A program made the translations under genes and the position numbers. Shown here piece after piece: positions 1 through 9,640 of a DNA stretch of 64,000 nucleotides. The notes below the pieces were generated by a model. The model searched no databases, was not told the origin of the DNA, and saw nothing but the letters and a program-made list of their open reading frames with translations. Each line of letters opens with the position of its first letter. Position 1 is the first letter of the stretch. Source of the stretch: Maylandia zebra (Eukaryota > Chordata > Actinopteri > Cichliformes > Cichlidae); the NCBI RefSeq assembly GCF_041146795.1, contig NC_135188.1, positions 2,091,419-2,155,418 of the forward strand. The letters run 5' to 3'.

Positions 1-375
1 TACAGTGAGTTATTTTGATGGATGTAATTAATGTTTACAATGAAAGTGAATTATATGGTGACTATAATTCCTGAATGTTTGCAACCTTGTAGATAATCTT
101 TAATGTTACTGCAGGTTACAAATAAGTATTGAACCTTGATACTGTGAAATTTTGGATATTGATACTTTGACCTTTGAAACTTGATATTTTAATGTTGTAC
201 AACATGACTGAACTGACGATGATTGAATTGATGATAGCTGATCTGAATCATTGTTACTGTGCACTGTGACACTACTTTAGGTTAATTTGTGAGAGTTATC
301 CTTAAAGGGCACGTGACATATATTTGGCCATTGTTTATAGCTCAGGTTTTTATATGGGACGAATCCAAAGACCTG
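1..375. other. Left edge, no recognised feature
   Basis: AT-rich sequence with no convincing coding potential or recognised repeat. It ends with the CTG at 373-375 that is the left target-site copy of the adjacent Harbinger element. Confidence 0.5.
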
Positions 376-805
376 GGGCCCGTTCTTCGTACCTCGCTAA
401 GTAGGTTAGCCGGATTAGATTGTTGACGATTTCGCGTGATCCTGGATCAGTCGGTTCCCCGAAGCTCATCCGGGACTTGCTGTCATAGCAACAGAGCCGT
501 AAGCGTAAACCTGCTCGGGAGCAGGTTTACTTTATGTAATCAGGATTAGATCGCGGCCACGCAGGTATGTCCGCTTCATTTATACGAAAGCAACAGCGAT
601 ATTTTACCACTGTTGTACCATAAATAAATAACATCAATGTAACTAAAGATAATGCAGCACTTGATCCTTTTATTGATGTCACACAGATACATACAGGTCA
701 TTTCCTAAAAAAAGGGAAATGTACTATTAACATTCTATTACATGTATGTGATTATTACAGATGTAATTCATATTTCAGAGTAGTAATTGTAAATTACTTC
801 GTGTA

Positions 806-1055
806 ATCAAGATGAGAGACCACGGCTATAAAAGCGAAGGTGGATTTGGGAAGCCTGTCGCAGCCATGTCCTGTCCGTATACGCGACCAACCCATTGCGG
901 AAGGTGCAAGATTGATAAGGAGAGTCCTCAGAATTCAGCGTATATTGCGGGACAGACAGGATCCTTTAGCTCAGCGCGACAGTGTGCTCATAGAGAGATA
1001 TCGATATTCCCGTGAGGGTATTATTTACTTAACCAACTTGTTGACGAGGGGGTGC
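806..1055 (+). pseudogene. HARBI1-like transposase, N-terminal remnant
   Basis: Residues such as ARLIRRVLRIQRI and LIERYRYSREGIIYLTNLL align by eye with the N-terminal helical region of Harbinger transposases; the full-length copies nearby have LIERYRF-type equivalents ([10 protein letters not shown]). The reading frame stops being transposase-like after LTNLL, and no IDGTH, VHDS or REM-type catalytic segment follows within the element. This is a deletion relic, not a gene. The start is uncertain because no intact initiator context remains. Confidence 0.7.
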
Positions 1056-1690
1056 AGGACCACCACCTGTCTTTTTTTCCTCTGCCCTTTTCTTGGTTGC
1101 TGTTATGAACAAACTAACAGAGTATTACAGGCCAGTATTACCTTGCCAAGAGACGCAAAGCAATCTAAGAGATAAATATTACCATTCTGTAGAATACTCC
1201 TGTATTCCACTTTTACTTGTTCCCATGTTCTTGTGGGTCCTGTTGTGGCTCTAATGTGAAAGGGGATATAATATAACATATTATAATATAATATAATGCC
1301 ATATGATATTGGACAATATAGTGTCATATGATAGATCTACCCTACCGCCTACTGGTGTTGGCCAGAGGGGCCGATGGCGCGATATGGCAGCCTGGCTACA
1401 ACCGTAGCTGCCTCCACCAGTGTGTGAATGTGGGAGTGAATGAATAGTGGTATCGTAAAGCGCTTTGGGTGCCTTGGAAAGCGCTATATAAACCCAATCC
1501 ATTATTATTATTATTATTAAATTACCTACGAGTTTGATTTGTCAGCAACTTTCTGCCAGCCCTCTCTCCTTGCTTTTGAAGCCTTTGCAGTGTTCTCTTG
1601 CGTTTTAATTAAACTCTGAAACTCCTGAAATCCCTCACTCATGAGTTCTTGCTCTGCTGCCGGAAAATACCGAGCACGCCCCTTGGACAT
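1050..1690 (-). pseudogene. Harbinger Myb-like protein remnant
   Basis: On the minus strand an ATG at 1690-1688 opens a frame beginning MSKGRARYFPAAEQELM and continuing to REGWQKVADKSN, followed by a good donor (GTAGGT after 1530). This is the SANT/Myb trihelix type found in the second Harbinger protein. A later fragment near 1050-1110 reads TKKRAEEKKTGGGPAP, matching the Gly/Pro linker (RKTGGGPPPPP) of the intact copy at 2132. The middle exon with the Trp/Lys-rich third helix was not found, and the intron has been invaded by a retroposon tail. Non-functional relic; strand and domain type fairly secure. Confidence 0.6.
1330..1520 (+). repeat. Short retroposon with L2-like 3' tail and (ATT)n end
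   Basis: A segment ending AAAGCGCTTTGGGTGCC, then AAAGCGCTATATAAACCCA and an ATT repeat. This arrangement is typical of fish SINE/LINE 3' tails of the L2 type. It lies inside the older Harbinger element, so it inserted later. The exact family is not assignable by eye, and the 5' boundary is approximate. Confidence 0.55.
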
Positions 1691-2131
1691 TTTCGCCGAC
1701 CAATCAGCGGGTTGCCGATCAATGTTTCTACTATCGATGCGTAGCCCCTTTTACGACACCCAGTGATGTCACATTCCTGCGTCCAGCTGTAGTAATCGTC
1801 AACAGCAGGTGTGTTCGGGGAACCGGATTAGCGAGCTCACGGTTAGCGCGATGATTTGATCTTGGATGTGTCATTTGATCTTGGATGTAGTAAGCGACGT
1901 ACGAAGAACGGGCCCCTGGGCCCTGTTTCAGGAAGCCGGTTTATTAAACTCAGAGTGAAAAACGATACTCAGGGTTGAGTAACCCCGAACTGTCCAACTC
2001 GGAATATTCGGTTTCAGAAAGGCTGATAACAATTAGTTCAGTCAACGCGGAGTTGCTTTAACCCCAAGTGAAGCGCGCGCACGAGGATACATAAAGCCCT
2101 GATAAGCGGAGCACAGAGTAAGCGAGTCACC

Positions 2132-3314
2132 ATGGAGACGGAGGGAAAGAAGGCGCGGTCAATGTATTTTACAGCGCTTGAGGCCGAAATTCTGATGGCA
2201 GCATATGCCGATAACATGCAAATTTTGCGGAAAAAAAGTAACACAGCCTCAGGTGCCAAAGGAAGGGAGCATGCATGGCAAAACATAGCCGACAGAGTCA
2301 ATGCGTGAGTGTTAATTTAAACATTGATCGAGGGATTTCCACCCATTTAACACATTATTTTATCATATGTTATTTTATTTGTTATTATATACATTTTATT
2401 TTGTGATGTGATGTGAGCGCAGGTGCAACCCAACAGGCCCCAAACGTGCCTGGCAGCAAGTAAAAATGAAATATAAAAATATAGTCCAAACAGGTGAGGT
2501 GTAATTGTATTATGAGCCATAGTGCTTGGTCTGTGTGTCCCATGTAAATCAATTGCAGTTAGAGGCTACATTAATTTTCTTTCTGTAAGCACTTATTGAA
2601 ATTATCTGAGCACATTACAAGTACATATTTGCTTACTCTGTATGCTCAAATGTGGCCCGTTATAGCCAACAGAAAAAAAGCGGAGGCCCGAAAAACAGGT
2701 GGGGGTCCTCCACCACCACCACTCACAGAGGCTGAGCAGTTGGCCCTCAGCCAAAACAGTGGGCGCCCTGTGGCCGAAGGCATCTCTGCGGGGACATCCT
2801 CTGAGTCAATAACCCCGCAAGACACAAGTGCCTACATAGGGGGTAAATTCAAAATAATACATGATGTGCATACATCCTTTCTTCACAGTCACCTTTGCAG
2901 TGCTACTCATTCATTTGATAAACTCTTTACCATAATGGATTATTTTGTAGTGAAGTTATTTTCCTACTGATTTTGCCTTCCCTCAGTCTTGGTTGTCTTT
3001 GAGAGCATAATGACAATGAAGTGTAAGGTGCTTGGTATGTTTGTTAATTGCCATTTGGTCCCTTGTAAGTTATAAGTGACCTGTATAAACCTCATATTCT
3101 ATCAGTTGATGGTGGTGGTGTACTGCATCTGGTGCAGCCTCCTGTTGAGCCAGACCAACATGCAGTTGTGAGTAATACTCCACAGATTATATGAGTTTAC
3201 AGTAGAACAGCAATGTTGTTTATTTCTTTACTGCAGGAAAATAATGAAGAAACATTGACAGCTGTTACAGAGGAGGAAGCAACAGAGACACTTTATGAGG
3301 TTTACATCTTTTAA
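2132..3314 (+). CDS. Harbinger Myb-like (SANT/trihelix) accessory protein, apparently intact
   Basis: Five exons join in phase: 2132-2304, 2423-2493, 2666-2842, 3106-3167 and 3237-3314 (561 nt, 186 aa), all with GT-AG borders. The start METEGKKARSMYFTALEAE precedes a Myb/SANT-like domain over roughly residues 10-80, ending in the Trp/Lys-rich helix RAWQQVKMKYKNIVQ encoded by exon 2. Exon 3 encodes a basic then Gly/Pro linker (NRKKAEARKTGGGPPPPP); the C-terminus is acidic. The domain type is that of NAIF1-like proteins and of the second protein of vertebrate Harbinger transposons, which binds subterminal repeats and escorts the transposase into the nucleus. The other copy (12580-13761) has a frameshift here. 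The last exon is the least certain; the protein could end differently. Confidence 0.8.
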
Positions 3315-3403
3315 TACTTTGTGTACAGGAAACACAGGCGACCAATAAAGCCAGTTGAACAAAAAATCTGTTTATTCTTCTTTCAACATGTTGAGGTGAT
3401 GGG

Positions 3404-4681
3404 TCAAAAGAAATGATTGTGACATATGGTGTCTCTGACTGCTCTTCCATCTTGTATGTCCGTGGGAGGGTCAGGATGTTCATGGTTTGGATCACTGCTG
3501 ATGTTTGGTTCAGAAGGACAGTGTTCTCCTCTAATTGTGGCAATGTTGTGAAGAATCACACATGCCACAATAATGTCACATGCCCTTTCTGGGGTGACCC
3601 TGAGTCTTTGCAGGCACTGGAACCGGGCCTTAAGCATTCCGATAGTCATTTCAATTCTGGCTCTTGTCCTGCAATTAGCCAGATTATATCGCTGCTGTGG
3701 GCCCGGGTCAGGGTAAGGGGTAAGCAAATAGGGTAAACATGGATACCCCCTATCACCAAGCAAGTAGCCAGTGAACTCTCCTAAGACAGAAGGATACACT
3801 TCAGTTCAAATGTCCCTGAAGCAATTGGTCTTTATATATTTTAAAGTATTTTCAACTCACCATGTCCAAATTTTGTGTACATTCACGGAATATTTGTGAG
3901 TCATGGACAGAGCCTGGCCACTTGGCTTCCACATTTGTGATAATGTTGGCAGCATCACATATGATCTTCACAGTGCAGAGAACACAAATTAGCATCCATT
4001 ACTATAATGAAATAATTTGTTAGTTTGAAATGCTACAGGGAACTATGTACCTGTACATTAATGCTGTGGAAGGATTTCCTGTTCACATAGTCTCCTTCAT
4101 TTACTGAAGGAGCAATGATTGGAATGTGAGTGCCATCTATACAGCCAATCACGCCTGGGAACCCTGAAAATAAATGTAGAATTTAAGTAGTAGTCCAGGT
4201 ATCACCACATCATACATTACGTTTTGGTCATCCTGATACCTGCAATTTTGTGGCATCCCTCTTTGATGAATCTTGTGGGTCTATGACCGGGGAACACCAC
4301 AGACGAGTACAGGAGACGTTTCAGTGCTACTGTAACATTCCTGACTGCCCGACAGACGGTAGCCTTGGAAACGTGCTCAGCGTCACCAATATTATACAGA
4401 AAGCTCCCGTTTGCAAAAAACCGAAGTGCAATACAAATAATATGTAATGAACTGAGAGAATGTCCGCGATGTGTCACATGAGCAATATTAGGCCTGAGGA
4501 TGTTATTCAAATAAATTGTAGATTGTGCTGAGAAACGGTAACGTTCGCACAGAAAATCATCAGGAAATGATAAAATGTCCAAACGCGCTCTAATCACTCT
4601 CTCCCGGCGGAGAGCTCTGCGGAGAATTTGGGCTTCACGATCTACTGGCTCTTCAAGGAAGGGACACGCCATGTCCGACAC
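3404..4681 (-). pseudogene. HARBI1-like DDE transposase, frameshifted copy
   Basis: Exons 4681-4240, 4163-4051, 3965-3861 and 3780-3404 correspond one-to-one with the intact copy at 15137-13850. Exon 1 gives the helical N-terminus ([20 protein letters not shown]), exon 2 the first catalytic Asp (GCIDGTHIP), exon 3 the second (GSVHDS), and exon 4 the Glu ([13 protein letters not shown]). Exon 3 lacks 7 nt compared with the other copy: after TTTTGTG the plus strand goes straight to TACATTC, losing CTCAGTG. Exon 3 therefore joins exon 4 out of frame and the Glu-containing segment is lost from the protein. The lost 7 nt lie between two short GTG direct repeats, consistent with slippage. Alternative splicing could in principle rescue the frame, but none is obvious. 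Confidence 0.85.
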
Positions 4682-4901
4682 TTTCTACTGTCAGGTTTCC
4701 GACAAAGGGGCGGAGACAGTCAGGGTTAGTTGTAGTAAACCTGCTAGGGGGCAGGTTAGCTTCACGGCGTGTGTCGTCATAGTGACTCACTCAGGCTTCA
4801 GCTGAACTCGCTTTGTGAAACCGAAAACCCAGAGTTTTCGTTAACTCAGGGTATACTTACTCAGTTTTTCCACTAAACCGGCTTCCTGAAACAGGGCCCA
4901 G

Positions 4902-5735
4902 GTCAGCGATTCCAGAACCCAGAGTGTTCCAGTGTTCACTGGATGGCGAGCCAACCCAAGATCCTAGGAGACGATATACATATACACGCACACTCATTTG
5001 CACATTGATGGACTACAATCCTCTACTGTACAAGTACGGTAGGACATACAATCACACACACTCCTTGTCGGACGAATTCTATTGGAATACACCTGTTTGT
5101 CATGGGTCCCACCGGTACCATTTGGACTTAAAAAAAGACTAATTCTTTTACTTGTGCACAATTTTATTTAATTCTATTTTTTTGCTACTTTGGGGGAAAA
5201 TTTTATACTTGACATTCTGTTAAAACCTGTTGTGATACTGTGTTGTTTACAAATTTATTTTACAAGGCTTAACATCACTAAAGTATTTTTAAAAGCCACA
5301 CAACTGTGTTTGTCTGGTTTCTCTGCCATTCGTGTACCAGAGCTCTAAGAGTCGTTCTCAGTCTTCTGACACTAGCCCAAATTACTCATTACTTTAGTAA
5401 TTATCCATTGGTACTTTATGTAACTCCACGTAAGTGCTACAAACACATGATGTGAAATCACTTAATTAACCTGCTGGATTTGCCAAAAGTTCAAATATTT
5501 ATACTACTTTGGCACATTACTCTTAACTTATTAACAAATTTCCCACGTGTGGGACTAATAAAGGTTATCTTATTAAGTGGCTATTAGTGAGGGTCATGAT
5601 AATCAATTCAATTGAGCAGAAGTGACATTCTTACTTCGATTCGTCCAAATTCATGTGAGTTTCGGTCTGTTCAGCCTGTTTCTGTGTAGCACCAAGCAGC
5701 AGACCTAAACCTGGATGTGCTTCTGGCTTCTGCCT
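4902..5735. other. Intergenic, no recognised gene
   Basis: The first part (4924-5142) stays open on plus for 72 codons, but the translation resembles nothing I know and has no splice or start support. The remainder is AT-rich. No feature is claimed. Confidence 0.4.
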
Positions 5736-5737
5736 CT

Positions 5738-6200
5738 AATCAATCAATCAATCAATCAGTCTTTATTTATAAAGCACTTTTCATACAGAAAAAAAATGTA
5801 GCACAAAGTGCTTTACATAGTTAAAAGCAGCCCACCCCACCCTCCAACTCACTCCCCACACTCTCAATACACATATATCCCCCCACCCACACCCCCACAC
5901 ACACACACACGCGCACACTTAAAGAGTAAAAATTGGGCTGGGCTCGCATGAGCCAAGTGAGGAAACATTATAACAGAGAGCCGTCTGCACCGGGAGCCGG
6001 TCACAGACCGCAGCCTCCGGGATGGGCACACAGCAGGAGGGAGGCCAAGGAGCCCCCCAACCAGGCTGAGAGGACCCCCAGAGACCCAGCAGCCACGGTC
6101 AATAACAGCCCCGGTGCAGAGAGCGCCCTCCGAGGAAACACTGGAGATATGACGCAATACGATGTATACAGGGTAAAATGATAAAATAAATAAGAACAGG
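5738..6200 (-). repeat. LINE-derived 3' end with (TGAT)n tail
   Basis: On plus it begins with a CAATCAATCAATCAATCA run followed by TTTATTTATAAAGCACTTTT, a very common teleost retroposon tail; read on minus it is the 3' end with a TGAT-repeat tail. The following GC-rich part (5930-6160) stays open on both strands but codes nothing recognisable, and an AC-rich low-complexity stretch lies at about 5880-5914. The family (L2, Rex1 or other) is not resolved by eye. Confidence 0.5.
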
Positions 6201-6355
6201 ATACAATATAAATATAAATATAAATAGAGTAAGAAGATTAAAAAATGAATAAGAATAAAATCAATAAATATTAGGTAAAGCCTAAATTAATAATAGAATA
6301 ACAGGATAGAATAAATAAGCATAAAATAAATAAACGTTAAATAAAAGCTAAATTA

Positions 6356-6775
6356 AATCAGAATCAGAATCAGAATCAGAATACTTTATTGATCCCTGGG
6401 GGAAATTATTTTTTGTTACAGTGCTCCATTTTAAACCAACATTAAGACAAGACAGACAATACGCTAACTAAGAATAGTACAATATATACATATATATACA
6501 TACATACATACATAAGTCAGGGTCTTGAGCCTGTTCTTAAAAACATGTACGTTCTCTGCGGCCCTGAGCTCCTCCGGCAGGCTGTTCCACAGACGAGGAC
6601 CATACCACTGAAAAGCTGCCTCTCCGTGAGTATGTGTCCTGACTTTAGGGACAATCAAAAGGCCAGTACCAGAGGACCTCAGGGTCCGCGAGGGTTCGTA
6701 TGATAAAAGCAGATCTGAGAGATAAGAAGGCCCAAGACCATTAAGACATTTAAAAACCAATAAAAGAACTTTAAA
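6356..6775 (-). mobile_element. L2-type LINE, truncated 3' end with reverse-transcriptase C-terminus
   Basis: On minus, 6760-6464 encodes the characteristic extreme C-terminus of fish L2-like LINE ORF2 proteins: KCLNGLGPSYLSDLL, SRTLRSSGTGLL and YGPRLWNSLPEELRAAENV. It is followed by a short 3' UTR ending in GATCAATAAAGTATTCTGAT and a GATTCT repeat (about 6357-6385 on plus). A 5'-truncated, inactive insertion on minus. Family naming is from motif memory. Confidence 0.75.
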
Positions 6776-7408
6776 ATTTTAATGAAAACGGATGAGTGTA
6801 AAATGCAACCATTGTTTGTAGTTTGCTGCCACCTACTGAGTGAAAAAAGAACTGAAGCTGTAAAAAGTCAGTATTCCTAATGATAGGCTTCGTTTTGTTT
6901 CAGTTTCAGTTCACTATACAGCTCATCAAACTGTTTTCCCTTTACGTTTTGATATAATAGCTTTTCAGTACTACTGAGACACATGCTGCCTTTGTCTTCC
7001 GTTAGAGTAATATTTTCTTGAGCTGTGTAACTGGATTTGTTCAAACATAGAGGTAGTTTGGATTCACTGACACAGGAGCCATACGCCCTTTCTGCAGTTT
7101 CTATGCTTCCTTAGCTCGTTTATGTCGCCATTGTTAATCCTGTCCTGTGCAAACAAAAGCCCAAGCTACACTTGTCTGACTGACAGAAGGTTCAAGAGAA
7201 GGACATTTGCTCTCAACTCTTTCCCTGTTGAAATGTTATTCCAAGGAAGTGAGTTTCCTACAGGGTATGGAGGGTTAGTATGTGTTAATGATTTCAGTGT
7301 CATGCAGGGGAAAGCAGCATTCAGTGGAAGCTTCTCGGTGACTGTTTTAAATCCAAATATGACCCTTATTTGTGTCTGTGAAGGTTCTCAGTCATCCAGG
7401 TCATCATA

Positions 7409-7498
7409 GTCAAAGGAGCTTGCAAAGAAAGCTCCTTTGACTTCTTTAAGTTGCAACTTAAAGAAGTCCGGACGCTTTTCTTTGCAAGCTCCTTTGAC
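7409..7498. repeat. Nested palindrome / fold-back repeat
   Basis: GTCAAAGGAGCTTGCAAAGA at 7409 has its inverted counterpart ending CTCCTTTGAC at 7498. Between them is a perfect 26-bp palindrome (7441-7466, CTTCTTTAAG/TTGCAA/CTTAAAGAAG). The left arm is itself followed at once by an inner inverted copy (GCTCCTTTGAC, 7431-7441), so alternative hairpins can form. The preceding GGTTCTCAGTCATCCAGGTC is part of a widespread teleost repeat, so this looks like a rearranged copy of that repeat. Confidence 0.7.
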
Positions 7499-7784
7499 CC
7501 TTATTTGTGGCGCATGTTAACATACAGTCAGCCCAGGAGTTAGTATCAGTGATGTGGTTGTAAAATGAGTAAATACAACCTCAGATTATCACATATTGCA
7601 CAACATCTAAGTTTATTTAGCAAAGGTTGAGTCACAATGCAGAAGCAGTATGTGAAAATCTATACTCTTACTGTTTCCATAGGAATTAAAAAGGTAAGAA
7701 GCAGTCATTTGCTGCTAATAATTTAATGCAAATTTGCAAATGTTAATGCAAGATTTTTTAGGTTAATTAGAAAAATCTCAATTG

Positions 7785-7945
7785 CCCATAGGTGTGAGTG
7801 CGAATGGTTGTCTGTCTCTACGTGTTAGCCCTGCAACAGACTGGCGACCTGTCCAGGGTGTACCCCTCGCCCTATGACAGCTGGGATAGGCTCCAGCACC
7901 CACCGCGACCCTGAAAAGGAGAAGCAGAAGTGAATGGATGAATAC
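7785..7945 (+). repeat. Teleost interspersed repeat, Rex3/RTE-like 3' end
   Basis: Contains the hallmark strings GACTGGCGACCTGTCCAGG and GCTGGGATAGGCTCCAGC, and ends in GTGAATGGATGAATACGATG, a degenerate GATG-type tail. Such sequence is very abundant in fish genomes and is usually a short 3' retroposon end. The family assignment to RTE/Rex3 is from memory. Confidence 0.6.
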
Positions 7946-8458
7946 GATGTTGGGTGAGACTGGGTGGATTTCTGTTTGCTGTTTTGACAATATGAGGCAT
8001 AGTTTGAAGAAATGTGTTTAAGCAATCGAGAAAAACTGTAAAACACTAAAATCTCATTTGTGTTATGATGAAAGTCTTTAATCAAACAGAATTCAAATAT
8101 CAGAAACATTTCACATGTGGAGTTAAAAATGAATCATTGTTTCAACAATTTATTTGTTTTCATAAACAGACAAGAAGACAACAACAATCTGCTCCTCCCA
8201 TTCAACACATGTCAGTCCATATCCCAGCAAACTAAATCATCTCCGTTTACACACATCAAATAGAAACATGAACCACGTGTAATGATTAGACACTTGATGA
8301 ATTTCAAATCTGGTTTGGGGAGTCATTCAGTGAGAAACAGTGAAATGATTTTCAATGTGAAAAGGTGGAGAGCAGGAACAAAAAAGAACTAAAAAAGAAA
8401 CAAAGGGCTTTGGAACCAAGAGGCAGCAGGAGGACAGCTGCAGTTTAACAGCTTCAGC

Positions 8459-9640
8459 TCACTGACAGGAAACAACATGAGAAATATAATCATCCACTGA
8501 CACCTTCACATCATCCCCAGTTTGGATAAATGGAAACATCCTGTGAGCGAAAGTGTGTGTGAAGGTGTGTATGTTAGTATTGGGCCCAGAGAACGACGGC
8601 TTTCCTCTGTTCCAGTCCAGATTCACTCTGATCCTCTGGAGCTTCTTCTGAACTGAGAGAGCAGTGAATCCAGCTGATGGTGAGCGTGTTGAGTATTTAC
8701 CTAAACAGACCACTACTCCCCAAAGCCCAGACTCTATGTTTCCCTTCCTGTTGATAGACTCTTCTACCACACCAAGCATCCAGCTTGTACTGTCTCCAAC
8801 CTCGACATCCCAGCTGTGAGTCCCTGCGTTAAAGCCCTCAGAGCTCATGACAGAATAGAACCAATCAAACCTCTCTGGATTACCAGGAAGCCGCTGCCTC
8901 GCTCCTCCTCTCACTGTTCAGATCTTCAGATAGGATAAGGTCTGGATGAGCAGTGTTTGGGTCCAGAATGAGAGGAGTGCAGGAGACCATGTCCTTCATG
9001 TTGTTCCAGATGTTGAAGGTCAGGTTGCCCAGGTGTTTGGCTCAGTCTATCAGAGCTCCTGAGGGCAGCTGTGGATCATCCAGCAGGGGGCAGCGCTGGA
9101 CTTTTTCCACTGCAGCCTTGTAGTTGTGCAGAAATGAGCCGCCTTCAGCTCTCAGCTCCTCTTCTGCGGCTCTGTGTCTGAAAGAGCTGCTATCTCTCTG
9201 CCCAGAGCCTCCATCTTCTCCTTCATCATCCCTCTCTTCTGCTCCTCTTCCTCCCTCAGTGCGGCCAGCCTGTCCTCCTCTTCCTCTGCTAGAAACTGGT
9301 GAAGCTTCTTAAACTGCTCCTTAATCTGCTTCTCTGTGTGCCGGGCCTGGACCTTAATGTGTTGTGCTGTTTGATCAAACTTCACTTGAATTTCTTCACA
9401 AACCTTTAACTTCTTCTTTAAGGCCTCCAGAGTTTCCTTAAATCCCTTCTTGTTTTGTTGTGCAGCTTCATCGATGGGTCTGAATCTGTGCTTGGTGTGT
9501 TTTTCTGAGCCTCTGCAGACGAGACACGCTGGCTGCTGATGGTCCAGACAGAACAGTTTGAGTTTCTCAGACTGCAGAGAGCCTCTGAAGCTCTCTGATC
9601 TTTCTCCTGTAAGAACAACTCACACAGGTTTTCTTAAAGC
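8459..9640 (-). pseudogene. Intronless, broken TRIM-family gene (B-box, coiled coil, PRY-SPRY)
   Basis: On minus, domains follow in the order of a fish TRIM E3 ligase: a B-box2 remnant (FCLDHQQPACLVCRG, with a following HTKHRF, near 9560-9480), a long coiled coil (9385-9152, rich in Glu/Lys, [19 protein letters not shown]), a linker ([19 protein letters not shown], near 9130-9070), and a PRY-SPRY domain (8914-8459, GTHSWDVEVG, FTALSVQKKLQRIRVNLDW). The frame is broken at least three times: near 9585 before the B-box, near 9150 after the coiled coil, and near 8920 at the PRY start; there is also an in-frame TGA at about 9043 (ALID then stop). No RING domain was seen upstream. Domains that normally lie in separate exons are contiguous, so a processed retrocopy is likely. 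It resembles the btr/TRIM35-like families. Confidence 0.82.

Larger units (their letters stand above)
376..1915. mobile_element. Degraded PIF/Harbinger DNA transposon (internally deleted, distinct family)
   Basis: Terminal inverted repeats begin GGGCCCGTTCTTCGTAC and end with the reverse complement GTACGAAGAACGGGCCC. The element is flanked by a perfect CTG target-site duplication (373-375 and 1916-1918). Inside are remnants of both Harbinger genes in convergent orientation: a HARBI1-like transposase N-terminus on plus (about 866-1050) and a Myb-like gene on minus (1690-1530, plus a GGGP-containing piece around 1050-1110). The conserved DDE part of the transposase is missing, so the copy is not autonomous. 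Its layout is that of the neighbouring full-length copies but in reverse orientation. An unrelated short retroposon tail lies inside at about 1330-1520. The family assignment rests on TIR, 3-bp CWG duplication and gene remnants, read by eye. Confidence 0.85.
1919..4898. mobile_element. Full-length PIF/Harbinger transposon, copy 1
   Basis: A 2980-bp element bounded by inverted repeats starting GGCCCTGTTTCAGGAAGCC and ending GGCTTCCTGAAACAGGGCC. The left flank is CTG (shared with the preceding element's duplication) and the right flank is CAG (4899-4901), i.e. a CWG target with a mismatched centre. It contains two convergent genes: a Myb-like gene on plus (2132-3314), open throughout, and a HARBI1-type transposase on minus (4681-3404), frameshifted by a 7-bp deletion. 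It is nearly identical to the copy at 12367-15354, so both inserted or were copied relatively recently. Harbinger elements need both proteins: the Myb-like protein helps bring the transposase to the nucleus and to the ends. Confidence 0.93.

Noticed and set aside
3413-3736. Plus-strand open frame of about 107 codons (and its twin at 13859-14185)
   Set aside because: It lies antisense to the last exon of the Harbinger transposase, which carries the conserved catalytic Glu block; the plus frame has no recognisable domain.
5933-6181. GC-rich open frames on both strands
   Set aside because: They lie in a retroposon-derived segment between LINE tails and translate to low-complexity Pro/Arg-rich text without splice sites.
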